Assembly (NCBI GenBank): GCA_025360995.1
Contig: JANYBD010000068.1
Coordinates: 1-35,361 of the forward strand
Length of the DNA stretch: 35,361 nt
Reading direction: 5' to 3'
From: Gemmatimonadota bacterium
Lineage (GTDB): Bacteria > Gemmatimonadota > Gemmatimonadetes > Gemmatimonadales > Gemmatimonadaceae
Both the position numbers and the translations under genes were made by a program. The notes below the pieces were generated by a model that saw only the letters and a program-made list of their open reading frames with translations, had not been told where the DNA came from and made no database searches. Of the stretch, positions 9,116-18,327 are shown piece after piece (position 1 is the stretch's first letter; every line of letters begins with the position of its first letter).

Positions 9116-9802
9116 TTAGTAGCGGATTGCGCTGGAATAACTGACGCCGAGTTTATTCTTGTGTTCGACAAATTTGAATCCGCGGGCATCAAGCGTCGCA
9201 TCAACATTAACAGCTCCTGTCGAAGCAACGACGGCGTCCCGCACCAACTCGGTCGCGCGCTCATGCCAGATGTGCAGTTCGTATTTGCCGGCCGGCACTC
9301 CATTCAGCGTCCATCGGCCATCGACGGCCGGTTGTGTAAAATAGGGCGTATTCACTACAACAACGTACGCCGTCATTTTCGAATGAATATTGCAATAAAC
9401 CGGAAACGCGCCAGCCTTCTTGAATTGCGCGGTCTTGGATTTACCGTTGCCGTACGTTTCGAGGTCGAACGTCGCCCCGGGGGCCGTAGAAAAAATGTTA
9501 TGGCTAAACACGTCCTGATTTGGGTATTCTATGGCAGATCCCGTTGTGACCACCCGAACGTGCGGCACGAAGGCGCGGCCGTTCATTGCCATCTGCGATT
9601 TCATTTCGGTAACTCGCGACGCCCCGACCTTTGGCACTAGGTAGATCACCGCATTCGCGATATCCGTTGTGGTCTCGCCCGGTTTTTCCTGCAGTAGCAC
9701 GCGCCCACTGACTGTACTTTGAGCAGAAGCGACGCGCGGCGTCACGGCGAGAACTGTCGCGGTGAGAGCAAAACAGGTTACGATATGCGTTCTAACTTTC
9801 AC
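9116..9802 (-). CDS. Secreted cupredoxin-like protein with C-terminal carboxypeptidase-regulatory-like beta domain
   Basis: Refined GTG start at 9802 (ORF track 9886), preceded by GGGAG. Signal peptide VKVRTHIVTCFALTATVLAVTPRVASAQ. Copper-type pattern SHNIFS...FPVYCNIHSKM. C-terminal GRWTLNGVPAGKYELHIWHE. Confidence 0.78.
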   Translation of the reverse strand: MKVRTHIVTCFALTATVLAVTPRVASAQSTVSGRVLLQEKPGETTTDIANAVIYLVPKVGASRVTEMKSQMAMNGRAFVPHVRVVTTGSAIEYPNQDVFSHNIFSTAPGATFDLETYGNGKSKTAQFKKAGAFPVYCNIHSKMTAYVVVVNTPYFTQPAVDGRWTLNGVPAGKYELHIWHERATELVRDAVVASTGAVNVDATLDARGFKFVEHKNKLGVSYSSAIRY

Positions 9803-9816
9803 AGCGCAGGCTCCCG

Positions 9817-11178
9817 ATGACTTCTGATGGCAAATTTGCCGGTCTCGTTCATTCTCACGATAGACCCCGTTCGTCGGCCCGGTCAAGGATACTGGCCGTT
9901 GCGACCACCGCGGCGTTCGTCGCGCTGGCAGTCGTGAACGGGCGACCCCTTGAGGCCCAGGACTCCGCTCGGACTAGAGCTGATAGCGCCAAGGCGGGCC
10001 AAGATTCCATTGCCGCCCGCCTCGAACGTGCCGAAGAAGCCATCAAACTACTACAGCAGCAACTGGCAGGCCAAGCACAAAGTGCAGTCAAAACCCGATC
10101 ACGGTTGTCGCTTGAGTTCCACGGTTTGGTACTCGCTACCGGCTTCTCCAACACACGAAGGGTCAACAACGTGGATGACCCTCAATTTGTACGCCCTGAC
10201 ACGGCAAACGGATTGCCGCAGGGCGGCGCCGGGCTCGCCATCCGCCAAACTTCGATTGGGTTGGCCGTAACCGACCCCGAAGTGTTGGGCGGCAACTTTG
10301 TCGGCGATCTCGATGTGGACTTCTTCGGTGGTCAGCAACCGAGCTCGGGGGGCCGGACCTTCCCGTTGCTCCGTCTCCGAACGGCACGTGCTAGAATTTC
10401 GTGGAAGTATGGTGAGTTCGAGGTGGGGCAGGATTCACCCCTTATTGCCGGGGTCAATCCCGTGAGCTTGGGCGCGCTGGGCACTCCGGAGTTCGTGGGC
10501 GCCGGCAATCTCTGGCTCTGGCTACCACAGATTCGAATCGGTGTGGAGACGGGTGGTGGCGTCAGCCTGGGAATTCAAGGCGCCGTGCTTGCACCGGTCA
10601 GCGGCGATGCCTCCGGCGCGTTCGACACCGACAACGACATCGCTGAAAAATCCAGTCGACCGTACTTCGAAGGGCGGGTGCATGTGCGCTGGGGTTCAGA
10701 CGAGATGGCCGGCGACATTGGCGTTGGCATCCATCAAGGCTGGTTCGCCACAAAAGGCGACTCGCTGCTGCAAAATCAAGCGTTTACCGTGGACGCGAAA
10801 ATCCCCCTGACGAGTTGGCTCGAACTTCGCGGCGAGGGCTACGACGGCAAGGGAATGCGCGCGCTCGGTGGCGGGGCGGTCGGCCAGCTATTCACACCGA
10901 TAGGCGCTCCGGTGCGCAGCCGCGGTGCTTGGGGACAAGTGAATATCAAACCGACTCCGCGCGTCACCTTGGGCGGCGGGTACGGATTTGACGATCCGCG
11001 GGACGAAGATCTTGGAGCTGGCGCGCGACTGAAGAACGAAGCGACGAGCGTTCATTTGCATCTGCGGCCCGTGGGTCCGCTGGTGTTGGGCTTCGAGTAC
11101 AGGCGGATCCAAACGACGTACGCAGCCGGGAAACTTGCGAACGATCATTTCAATCTGGCGTTCGGGTTCGAGTTCTAA
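9817..11178 (+). CDS. Outer-membrane porin-like beta-barrel protein with N-terminal coiled coil
   Basis: Signal peptide; short coiled coil (IAARLERAEEAIKLLQQQLAGQ); alternating beta-strand pattern (LEFHGLVLATGF, GVSLGIQGAVLAPVSG); terminal Phe (HFNLAFGFEF). Confidence 0.8.
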   Translation: MTSDGKFAGLVHSHDRPRSSARSRILAVATTAAFVALAVVNGRPLEAQDSARTRADSAKAGQDSIAARLERAEEAIKLLQQQLAGQAQSAVKTRSRLSLEFHGLVLATGFSNTRRVNNVDDPQFVRPDTANGLPQGGAGLAIRQTSIGLAVTDPEVLGGNFVGDLDVDFFGGQQPSSGGRTFPLLRLRTARARISWKYGEFEVGQDSPLIAGVNPVSLGALGTPEFVGAGNLWLWLPQIRIGVETGGGVSLGIQGAVLAPVSGDASGAFDTDNDIAEKSSRPYFEGRVHVRWGSDEMAGDIGVGIHQGWFATKGDSLLQNQAFTVDAKIPLTSWLELRGEGYDGKGMRALGGGAVGQLFTPIGAPVRSRGAWGQVNIKPTPRVTLGGGYGFDDPRDEDLGAGARLKNEATSVHLHLRPVGPLVLGFEYRRIQTTYAAGKLANDHFNLAFGFEF

Positions 11179-11200
11179 CGGCGTCGCTTGTTCATGGGAC

Positions 11201-13519
11201 TCAAGTTGTTATCGATTTTTTCAGACCCAGCGTCGCGAACATGGCAGAAACATAGAGGCCGAGCGCAAGCAGATAGAGAAAGCGGAATCCAAAATACATC
11301 GAGTTATATTCGAGCATTCCACCCAACATGGCGCCCATGAGGTTCATTGCCAGCGCCGAGGAGATATCAGTAACCCGGAGTAGCAATGACGAGAAGACGA
11401 GCCCTGAGAAAAACATCGGGCAGGTAAGGATAAAAACCGTTGTGAGCCGACCTGCCGTGGACGGGGCAAACCCACCTGTTCTAGAGACCCACCAGCCCGC
11501 GGCAAGGCTAATTATTAGCAACACATAGGGTAGCTGCGGATTCCCAATCGCCAGCCGTTGCACGAGGAGATTTGCGAGAAATGCCATCATGAGAATGCCC
11601 ACGATCACAACACCAATTACCTGCCACGTATTGCCGAAGGTTAATCCCAACTCGGTAATGCTCTTGGTTTCCACAAGCATGAACCCGGCGCCCAGAAGAA
11701 AGAACGCACTGTTACTGACGTGTGGACGACCAGGAATGAAGGTGAAGAAGAGAAATGCCGAAACGAGTAACACCAACACGATCATATAAATGTATGAGAC
11801 CGGATAGACGCGCTGGGGCATATAAAAGAACGGCCAGTCGTCGGTGGACACGTCAGCTCTGATGGTCGCGTTCGCATACAGCGCTGAGATATTTTCAAAC
11901 CCGGATGTCGCAAGAAGGGCCGACGGTATCACAAGGCCGCCATGTTTTAACTGCAAGCAACTCACCGAGGCGTCGTACACCGTTCGCACGCAGACTGGAG
12001 GGTGTCCGTCGAACGCCTCTGTCATCATCAAGTAGATTTTTCGTCCGATCTCGTCAGACATGACAGAAAACGAAAGACTGAGTATACCGCCGTCCTTCAG
12101 TCGGTCGCGTCCACTACGCAACCCTTCCACCGTGTACACAAAGGAATCCAGACGAACGCTTGATGCGTGGCTGAGTAACGTGTGTGAGTCCAAAAGCCCG
12201 TAGACGACCAAGTCGTAGCGACTTGTTGAATTTCTGAGAAAGGATCGCGCATCATCGACGATTCGCTTCACGCGCTTGTCGGCATATGGTGCTTCCGGAT
12301 GGTACACTGCGCCAAGCGCCAGAATCGCCGGATCGATCTCGATCGCGTCGACGTGTCCCGCTCCCCGACGCAGAGCAGCGGCAACGTCGTTTCCCGATCC
12401 CGCACCGACAATTGCGACGTCCGCAGCTGCAGGATGAATGAGATAGGCGAGCTCGTAGTAGTCGGCGAGTCGCTTCAGTTCCGGCCGCTCTGCCTGTGCA
12501 ACAACTGAAAGGTCATGAACGCGCTGGAAGTAGTGACCGGCGGCTCGGATCATCATCATTCCGCGGTCGCCATAGCCGCGTTCTAGCAATTGGTACGGCG
12601 AGTAAATCATTTCGTAGCGGAATGAAACGGGCCATGCGAGAATCGTCATCGCCGCAATTGCGGTAAGGACGCCGATCAACAATACTCGGCGGTCGTAGGC
12701 GAGGAAGATCAGCACCGCCGCGAACGCGAGCCCGAACCAGATAACGGGTGGTGTCCACAGATAACTGACTCCGAACATCGCGACGACACCCGCAAGACTG
12801 CCCAGCAAATTCAACCCATAGCCGCGCAACGGCGATGTACGACCAAGGAGCCTGCCACAGAGTTGACCAATCGGAATCAACGCAAGCGCCGTGAGCAACA
12901 GTACAACGATCAGTAATGCGTACAACGCGATGTATTGCGGCATTCCAGTCGCAACGCCTACGCCCATATTGACCTGCTCTCGAATCGGTGTCACGCGAAG
13001 ACTGTTCGTGAGCTCGCCTCGAATACCGTACCTCAGCCCAATAAAAAGCAGCATTTGAAGGGCGATCAGCGGCATCGAAAGGAACAGCGGGATGTGACTG
13101 CGGCGTGCCAACGCATAGCCCAATCCAAGCCCGGCGAAGCATGCCAGTAATCCAAAATTTTTATAGAAGGCAAAAAATTCCCAAACAGATCCCTGCCAAC
13201 GAATCATCGAAAGCTCGAGAAAGAGGCTCAGCGCTGCACTGCACACAATCGCAAGCGCCACCCATCGCCCGGGAAGCTCGTCGAGGTAGCGTGCTTGTGC
13301 CTCGGAAACCCGCTCGATACCCGATTCGGTTAGGCCGAACAATCGCGCTACAATCGCATCAATTATTGCTATGCCAACCAAACCGGCACCGATGATAACC
13401 GTGAGCCGGCCGGATGCTGCGTTCCCTGACATAATCCTGCTGCAAAGCGAGACAACAAGCGGTATCAGGAGGCTCGCGACGAGGGAAAGTCGAGTCAGCC
13501 GAAGGAAAGGTCGGATCAC
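11201..13519 (-). CDS. Polytopic membrane protein with spermidine-synthase-like methyltransferase-fold domain
   Basis: Multiple TM segments flank VAIVGAGSGNDVAAALRRGAGHVDAIEIDPAILALGAVYHPE...RVKRIVDDARSFLRNSTSRYDLVVYGLLDS. GTG start overlaps the MOSC stop (GTGA). Confidence 0.82.
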   Translation of the reverse strand: MIRPFLRLTRLSLVASLLIPLVVSLCSRIMSGNAASGRLTVIIGAGLVGIAIIDAIVARLFGLTESGIERVSEAQARYLDELPGRWVALAIVCSAALSLFLELSMIRWQGSVWEFFAFYKNFGLLACFAGLGLGYALARRSHIPLFLSMPLIALQMLLFIGLRYGIRGELTNSLRVTPIREQVNMGVGVATGMPQYIALYALLIVVLLLTALALIPIGQLCGRLLGRTSPLRGYGLNLLGSLAGVVAMFGVSYLWTPPVIWFGLAFAAVLIFLAYDRRVLLIGVLTAIAAMTILAWPVSFRYEMIYSPYQLLERGYGDRGMMMIRAAGHYFQRVHDLSVVAQAERPELKRLADYYELAYLIHPAAADVAIVGAGSGNDVAAALRRGAGHVDAIEIDPAILALGAVYHPEAPYADKRVKRIVDDARSFLRNSTSRYDLVVYGLLDSHTLLSHASSVRLDSFVYTVEGLRSGRDRLKDGGILSLSFSVMSDEIGRKIYLMMTEAFDGHPPVCVRTVYDASVSCLQLKHGGLVIPSALLATSGFENISALYANATIRADVSTDDWPFFYMPQRVYPVSYIYMIVLVLLVSAFLFFTFIPGRPHVSNSAFFLLGAGFMLVETKSITELGLTFGNTWQVIGVVIVGILMMAFLANLLVQRLAIGNPQLPYVLLIISLAAGWWVSRTGGFAPSTAGRLTTVFILTCPMFFSGLVFSSLLLRVTDISSALAMNLMGAMLGGMLEYNSMYFGFRFLYLLALGLYVSAMFATLGLKKSITT

Positions 13520-14010
13520 GTTTCTTGAAGTCCTCGGTCCGGGTGAACCACGAACGTAACCGCATCACCAACCCTCATCACGCCCTCCGTGACCACCCGT
13601 CCATACACCCGACTCCACCCGGGATGCACTTTTTGCGAAATGCGCTTCGAGCGCGCATCCGAGAACGAACCGACGATCGTTTGGCACGGTGACGCATAGT
13701 CGGTCACTGTTATTTCGACTTCACCTAGCACGAGCCGAGCCCCCGGAACGACGCGATCCCAGTCGACTCCGCGGATGGTGACATTTTCACCGGTCGTTCC
13801 GGGCGCGATTGGATGGCCTTCCTTCTGCAGCGCCTCAATAATTTCAATGGCGTACACGCAGACCGCCTTGTCGGGCCCCCCATGCATATGAAATTGGTGC
13901 CCGTCGCCGTCCAATCCCTGTTCGCCTACAAACACCTCGGCGACTGGAAGTTTGGGAACCCCTCCTGCCGAGCGATTGATTGAGACGATGACTCCGGTGG
14001 GCTCACGCAC
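13516..14010 (-). CDS. MOSC domain-containing protein (YiiM-like)
   Basis: HMHGGPDKAVCVYAIEIIEAL, GTTGENVTIRGVDW, PGARLVLGEVEITVTDYASPCQTI. Refined GTG start at 14010, overlapping the upstream methyltransferase stop by 8 nt (ORF track 14076). Confidence 0.9.
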   Translation of the reverse strand: MREPTGVIVSINRSAGGVPKLPVAEVFVGEQGLDGDGHQFHMHGGPDKAVCVYAIEIIEALQKEGHPIAPGTTGENVTIRGVDWDRVVPGARLVLGEVEITVTDYASPCQTIVGSFSDARSKRISQKVHPGWSRVYGRVVTEGVMRVGDAVTFVVHPDRGLQET

Positions 14011-15181
14011 GAGTGGTAACCTCTGCGAAAACGATCCGCACCGGAATGCCACCATTGCGAATCCGGAGAACGTCACGAAACGGTAGTTTCACTTGTGCCT
14101 CCAACGAACGCTCCGCCGAGCACATGGCGAATGACCAACCAGCACACTTGGCGCGCAAGACGTTGCCAAGTTGGGCATACAGATTTCGCAGTGGTGCGGC
14201 CTCTCCAATGCGGGCGCCGTACGGCGGATTGACCAACACAAGTCCGATGCCAGCGGGTGCTTCGAGCGCAGACAACGCGCGGTGATATAATTGGATGTCA
14301 GCGGCCACGCCGGCCCGCTCGGCATTCGCCGCCGCCGCGGCGATCGCTCCGGCATCGCGATCAGACGCAACGAGTGCCACGGGAGCGTTTGGCAGCGCCT
14401 TCGCCAGCGACTGCGCTCGTAACGTGGCGAAGTGCGCTACCGGTGCACCGGGCCAGCGCTCGCAGGAAAATGCGCGATACTGTCCGGGTGCCATGCGCCG
14501 AGCGATCATGGCAGCTTCGATTGCCATGGTCCCCGAACCGCACATGGGATCGATCAGTGGAGTAGTACCATCCCAGCCAAGCGCGAGCAGAATTCCGGCC
14601 GCCAGCGTTTCTCGTATTGGTGCTTTTGCCGTCGCGAGCCGGTAGCCCCGGCGGTGCAACAGTGCACCTGAACTGTCCACGCTGATCGTGCACACATTGT
14701 GGAGCAGGCGGACCACAAAAAGCTGGGCGTCATGTTCATCAGCGTCATCGTCATCTGCACCGGCAGCTCCGACACCAGCGACGACGACACCCTTCACCGC
14801 TTTCGTGATCGACTGTTCAACACGCTCAGCGACCGCGTCGGAGTGATAGAGTTTCGATTTTTTGCACGTGACGCGGAGGCGAACCGTATCACCAGACTTC
14901 AAAAAACTGTCCCACGGTACGCCGCGCGCCGCACGTTCCAACTCGTGAAACGCGGTCACTTTGAATTCCGCGATGCGCACGATCACACGGCTTGCCGAAC
15001 GTAGCCAGAGATTCGCCGTGAAAATTTCCTCGTCCGTAGCGGCGAACGCCACACCTCCCGGTTCGATTTCACCCGGCGGAATTCCGAGTGCCATCAATTC
15101 ACCGGCCGTCACTTTTTCTAGCCCAGGTGCTGTCACGGCCCAGCATCGGCGCTTCGAGCGCGTGTGCACATCGGCTCTCAC
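14003..15181 (-). CDS. THUMP domain class I SAM-dependent RNA methyltransferase (RlmL/Trm14-like)
   Basis: CWAVTAPGLEKVTAGELMALGI (THUMP-associated N-terminus), GYRLATAKAPIRETLAAGILLALGW, PLIDPMCGSGTMAIEAAMIA, LVNPPYGARIG. Refined GTG start at 15181, GTGA overlap with upstream gene (ORF track 15331). Confidence 0.9.
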   Translation of the reverse strand: MRADVHTRSKRRCWAVTAPGLEKVTAGELMALGIPPGEIEPGGVAFAATDEEIFTANLWLRSASRVIVRIAEFKVTAFHELERAARGVPWDSFLKSGDTVRLRVTCKKSKLYHSDAVAERVEQSITKAVKGVVVAGVGAAGADDDDADEHDAQLFVVRLLHNVCTISVDSSGALLHRRGYRLATAKAPIRETLAAGILLALGWDGTTPLIDPMCGSGTMAIEAAMIARRMAPGQYRAFSCERWPGAPVAHFATLRAQSLAKALPNAPVALVASDRDAGAIAAAAANAERAGVAADIQLYHRALSALEAPAGIGLVLVNPPYGARIGEAAPLRNLYAQLGNVLRAKCAGWSFAMCSAERSLEAQVKLPFRDVLRIRNGGIPVRIVFAEVTTRA

Positions 15182-16608
15182 GGCAGCACCGCGCGGGAAA
15201 ACGGCAAAGCGATGACAGAGTCCCGCATGCCAAGGGAGAAAACAGGGACGCCTATTCGGTAGCCGCGTCGTATTAACGCTGCCGCCGGCGGAAGTCCGAT
15301 CGGCGGATGCGCCTCGCTCCAGAGTATCCAACCGCTATCTGCCGAAACAGCTCTCACGGAGTGAATCATACGCACGGTCACAGACGGCGCGACGGACCTT
15401 GCGATCCACTGCAAAGGAGCGCCCTCGACGTATTCCTCGGAGTACACGATCGCCGGACCAGCACGCGCGCCGATCGCAATTGCAATGCGATCGAAGTGCA
15501 CCTTTTCCTGATCTAGGCGAATCCACTGCATCGTCGTGCCGGCGATCCAGATCGCAAAGGCCGTCGGGACCGCAACGCGCAAGACGAAATGTTTTGCGGC
15601 AAGTCCGGTCAGCGCGGCGGCCACTAGAACCACGAGTGGAGCCGCGATCACGATCATATAGCGAAGCACCCACGCACTGCGCGGTGCGATCGCGCTGAAT
15701 ACAAAGGTGATAAGGACCGGTATAATGGCCGCGAACAGGAGCGAAATACCGGCATCGCCTTCCGGTGTGGTGCGTGTCCTGAAAAGCCAAACAGCGATCG
15801 AGGCGCCAACCGCGACGACCATGGCGAGATCAACCGCAAACCACGGGGATCCGCCCAACAACCAGGCATACGGTTCAATGAGATCCGACATTGTAGGGCG
15901 AACAATCCAATCAACGACCTGCAGTTGATGACCGGTGATGGCCCCGCGATGCACGACATAGGCCGCCCACGGCACGAGGGCAAGCGCCGTCAGTGCGCCA
16001 GACCGCGTCATGGCTCCAGCGCGCCGACGCGAGGCCCGTAGTGAGTCGCACCACTCCGCAATCACGACCAACACGCCAAAAAAGTGGGTGTAGACAAGCA
16101 GAATATTTACTACCGTGAGCCTCCCAAACGCGGAGGGCGGCGCTTCCCGTTGGCGCATCCGGAGCCAACACGCCAAGGACGCGGCTGTGAGCAGAACGAC
16201 CAGGGCGTAACTGCGCACTTCGTTGGAATACGCGACCAACACTGGCATCATCGCGCCAATCGCAATTGCAAGTATTGTGGCGCGACGGTCCAATCGCGCA
16301 GCTCGGCACAGCCAGACCAACGGAACAGCGGTCAGGCTTCCAATCAACGATGGAAACAGTCGCAACCAGGCCAGCGACGCTCCGCCAATGCGTTCCCAAC
16401 ACCACAGCAGTACGTAAAACAGCGGTGGATGCGTTTGGTCATCAGCAAACCAGCGGAGCAGGCGCCGGAACGATGCCGGCAGAATCCCAAATGTCCAGAC
16501 TTCGTCAGTCCACGGCGGATAGTGTGTCAGTGTGGCCAGCCGTAGCACTGCAAATGCCAGCACACCCCCGATAGCGGCGCGGCGCCACCATCGCGCGTCG
16601 TCGATCAC
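15178..16608 (-). CDS. Glycosyltransferase family 39-like (GT-C) membrane protein
   Basis: YPPWTDEVWTFGI...QTHPPLFYVLLWCWERIGG...RLFPSLIGSLTAVPLVWL, a typical GT-C catalytic-loop pattern with many TM helices. Refined GTG start at 16608 (GTGA overlap with msrQ stop). Confidence 0.83.
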   Translation of the reverse strand: MIDDARWWRRAAIGGVLAFAVLRLATLTHYPPWTDEVWTFGILPASFRRLLRWFADDQTHPPLFYVLLWCWERIGGASLAWLRLFPSLIGSLTAVPLVWLCRAARLDRRATILAIAIGAMMPVLVAYSNEVRSYALVVLLTAASLACWLRMRQREAPPSAFGRLTVVNILLVYTHFFGVLVVIAEWCDSLRASRRRAGAMTRSGALTALALVPWAAYVVHRGAITGHQLQVVDWIVRPTMSDLIEPYAWLLGGSPWFAVDLAMVVAVGASIAVWLFRTRTTPEGDAGISLLFAAIIPVLITFVFSAIAPRSAWVLRYMIVIAAPLVVLVAAALTGLAAKHFVLRVAVPTAFAIWIAGTTMQWIRLDQEKVHFDRIAIAIGARAGPAIVYSEEYVEGAPLQWIARSVAPSVTVRMIHSVRAVSADSGWILWSEAHPPIGLPPAAALIRRGYRIGVPVFSLGMRDSVIALPFSRAVLP

Positions 16609-17297
16609 GCGCCAATCGCGGTGCGAGTAGCTATCGCGGCGGCCGTGACAGCGGCAGCCTTTCGACGGGTGTACCATTTCCAGATTCGCCACGCATACAA
16701 AAATGCGAAGATCGACGCAAACAACACGGGATCTTCAATATCCTTTTTGACGGCAAGGAAATAGTGTATCACACCGAGAATGCAGATGACATAAATCAGA
16801 TTGTGCAACCGATTCCATCGCCGGCCACCGAGCCGACGAATCATGTTCTTCGACGACGTAATAGCGAGTGATGCCATCAACAGCATCGCGATCATCCCGA
16901 TGTAGATATACGGGCGTTTGAGCAGATCCTTCATAAGATCGTGCCAGTCAAGCTGCACATCCAGTAGTGCATACGTCAGCCAATGCAGTGACACATATCC
17001 AAAGGCAAAGAGCCCCAACGTGCGTCGATGCTTGGCGAGCCAATTCCAGCCCAGGAGCTGGCGGAGCGGCGTAACCGAAAGTGTAAAAATAAGAAAACGC
17101 AGCGTCCACTCGCCAAGAAAGTGTTCGCCTTCTTTTACGGGATTGGAGCCAAAAAAGCGCGTGCCGCCCACGATGTCACTCGCCAATGCACCAATCGCGA
17201 GCGCGGCGGGGATGCACGAACCGACGATTAACGCAGGCCCGAACCAGCGCGGCTCACGCATCGCGCGCAGTCGCACATAAAACGCGTTCGCCGTCAC
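16605..17297 (-). CDS. msrQ: Protein-methionine-sulfoxide reductase heme-binding subunit MsrQ (YedZ)
   Basis: Ferric-reductase-like TM protein: GEWTLRFLIFTLSVTPLR, RRTLGLFAFGYVSLHWLTYALLD, KRPYIYIGM, WNRLHNLIYVICILGVIHYFLAVKKDI. Immediately downstream of msrP. Confidence 0.94.
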   Translation of the reverse strand: MTANAFYVRLRAMREPRWFGPALIVGSCIPAALAIGALASDIVGGTRFFGSNPVKEGEHFLGEWTLRFLIFTLSVTPLRQLLGWNWLAKHRRTLGLFAFGYVSLHWLTYALLDVQLDWHDLMKDLLKRPYIYIGMIAMLLMASLAITSSKNMIRRLGGRRWNRLHNLIYVICILGVIHYFLAVKKDIEDPVLFASIFAFLYAWRIWKWYTRRKAAAVTAAAIATRTAIGA

Positions 17298-18245
17298 CTA
17301 GTAATTCTTGCGCAGATCCATACCCGCATACATCGCTGCCACCTGCTCGGCGTATCCATTAAACATCAGCGTGGGCCGCTTGAAGAATTCGCCGATCCGT
17401 CGCTCCTTGGCCTGTGTCCACCGCGGGTGGTCCACTTCCGGATTCACATTGGAGTAGAAACCATATTCCGATGGATTAGAAATATTCCAGCTATTTTTTG
17501 GCTGCCGATCGACGAGCCGGATCCGTACGATCGACTTGACGCCCTTGAACCCGTACTTCCACGGGACAATAAGATGGAGCGGCGCTCCATTCTGGTTCGG
17601 CAAGTCGCGACCGTACACTCCGGTGGCGAGCATCGTGAGCGGATGCATCGCTTCGTCGAGGCGAAGCCCCTCCACATACGGCCACGCCAGGACGCTGCGT
17701 TGCTGGCCAGGCATCCGTTGAGGATCGTACAAAGTGGTCAACTCGACAAATTTGGCCTGGCTGGTCGGTTGCGCACGCTTAAGCACATCCGCGAGCATAA
17801 TACCGCGCCACGGGACCACCATAGACCAAGCCTCCACACATCGGTGGCGATAGATCCGATCCTCGACGACCAGTGGCTTCAGGAAATCTTCGAGTTGGTA
17901 CTGCGCTGGCTTCGCGACGAGCCCATCGACCATAACGGTCCACGGTCGCGGCTTGAAGGCCTTGGCGTTTTCAACTGGATCGCCCTTTCCAGTGCCGAAT
18001 TCATAAAAATTATTGTACGTGGTGACATCAGTCCACGGCGTTGGCTTGTCATCCTTTTGGAGCCCGTACGGCTTGCCGAGGACCTGTGGATCCTGACCAT
18101 CTTGCGCGCAGGCGTTTGGCACGAATCCGGCGACCGCGCCTATGCCGAGCACACCGGCAGCGGCCAGAAATTTACGGCGCCCCACGTAGTGCTGCTCGGG
18201 TGTGATTTCTGATGATTTACAAGCGTCTGGCCGACGGATCAGCAT
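17298..18245 (-). CDS. msrP: Protein-methionine-sulfoxide reductase catalytic subunit MsrP (YedY), molybdoenzyme
   Basis: Tat-like [13 protein letters not shown] leader; [16 protein letters not shown] (Mo-binding Cys); [63 protein letters not shown]. Confidence 0.96.
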   Translation of the reverse strand: MLIRRPDACKSSEITPEQHYVGRRKFLAAAGVLGIGAVAGFVPNACAQDGQDPQVLGKPYGLQKDDKPTPWTDVTTYNNFYEFGTGKGDPVENAKAFKPRPWTVMVDGLVAKPAQYQLEDFLKPLVVEDRIYRHRCVEAWSMVVPWRGIMLADVLKRAQPTSQAKFVELTTLYDPQRMPGQQRSVLAWPYVEGLRLDEAMHPLTMLATGVYGRDLPNQNGAPLHLIVPWKYGFKGVKSIVRIRLVDRQPKNSWNISNPSEYGFYSNVNPEVDHPRWTQAKERRIGEFFKRPTLMFNGYAEQVAAMYAGMDLRKNY

Positions 18246-18271
18246 CTTCGACTCCGGTGTGTGCTATCCAT

Positions 18272-18277
18272 ATTATA
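18272..18277 (-). promoter_or_regulatory. Candidate -10 element (TATAAT) for the msrP operon in the msrP/mscS divergent intergenic region
   Basis: AT-rich patch tattatatata in a GC-rich window; exact TATAAT on the minus strand 27 nt upstream of the msrP ATG. No convincing -35 found. Confidence 0.35.
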
Positions 18278-18327
18278 TATACGCACCGCGTTCGGCATCC
18301 GATGCACCGCCGCCTTCAGGCCTTCTG

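Noticed and set aside
8435-9640. 401-aa plus-strand ORF crossing the kinase and cupredoxin-like genes
   Set aside because: Runs antisense through two well-supported genes and their junction; no domain motifs.
17427-18212. 261-aa plus-strand ORF antisense to msrP
   Set aside because: msrP is unambiguous on the opposite strand.
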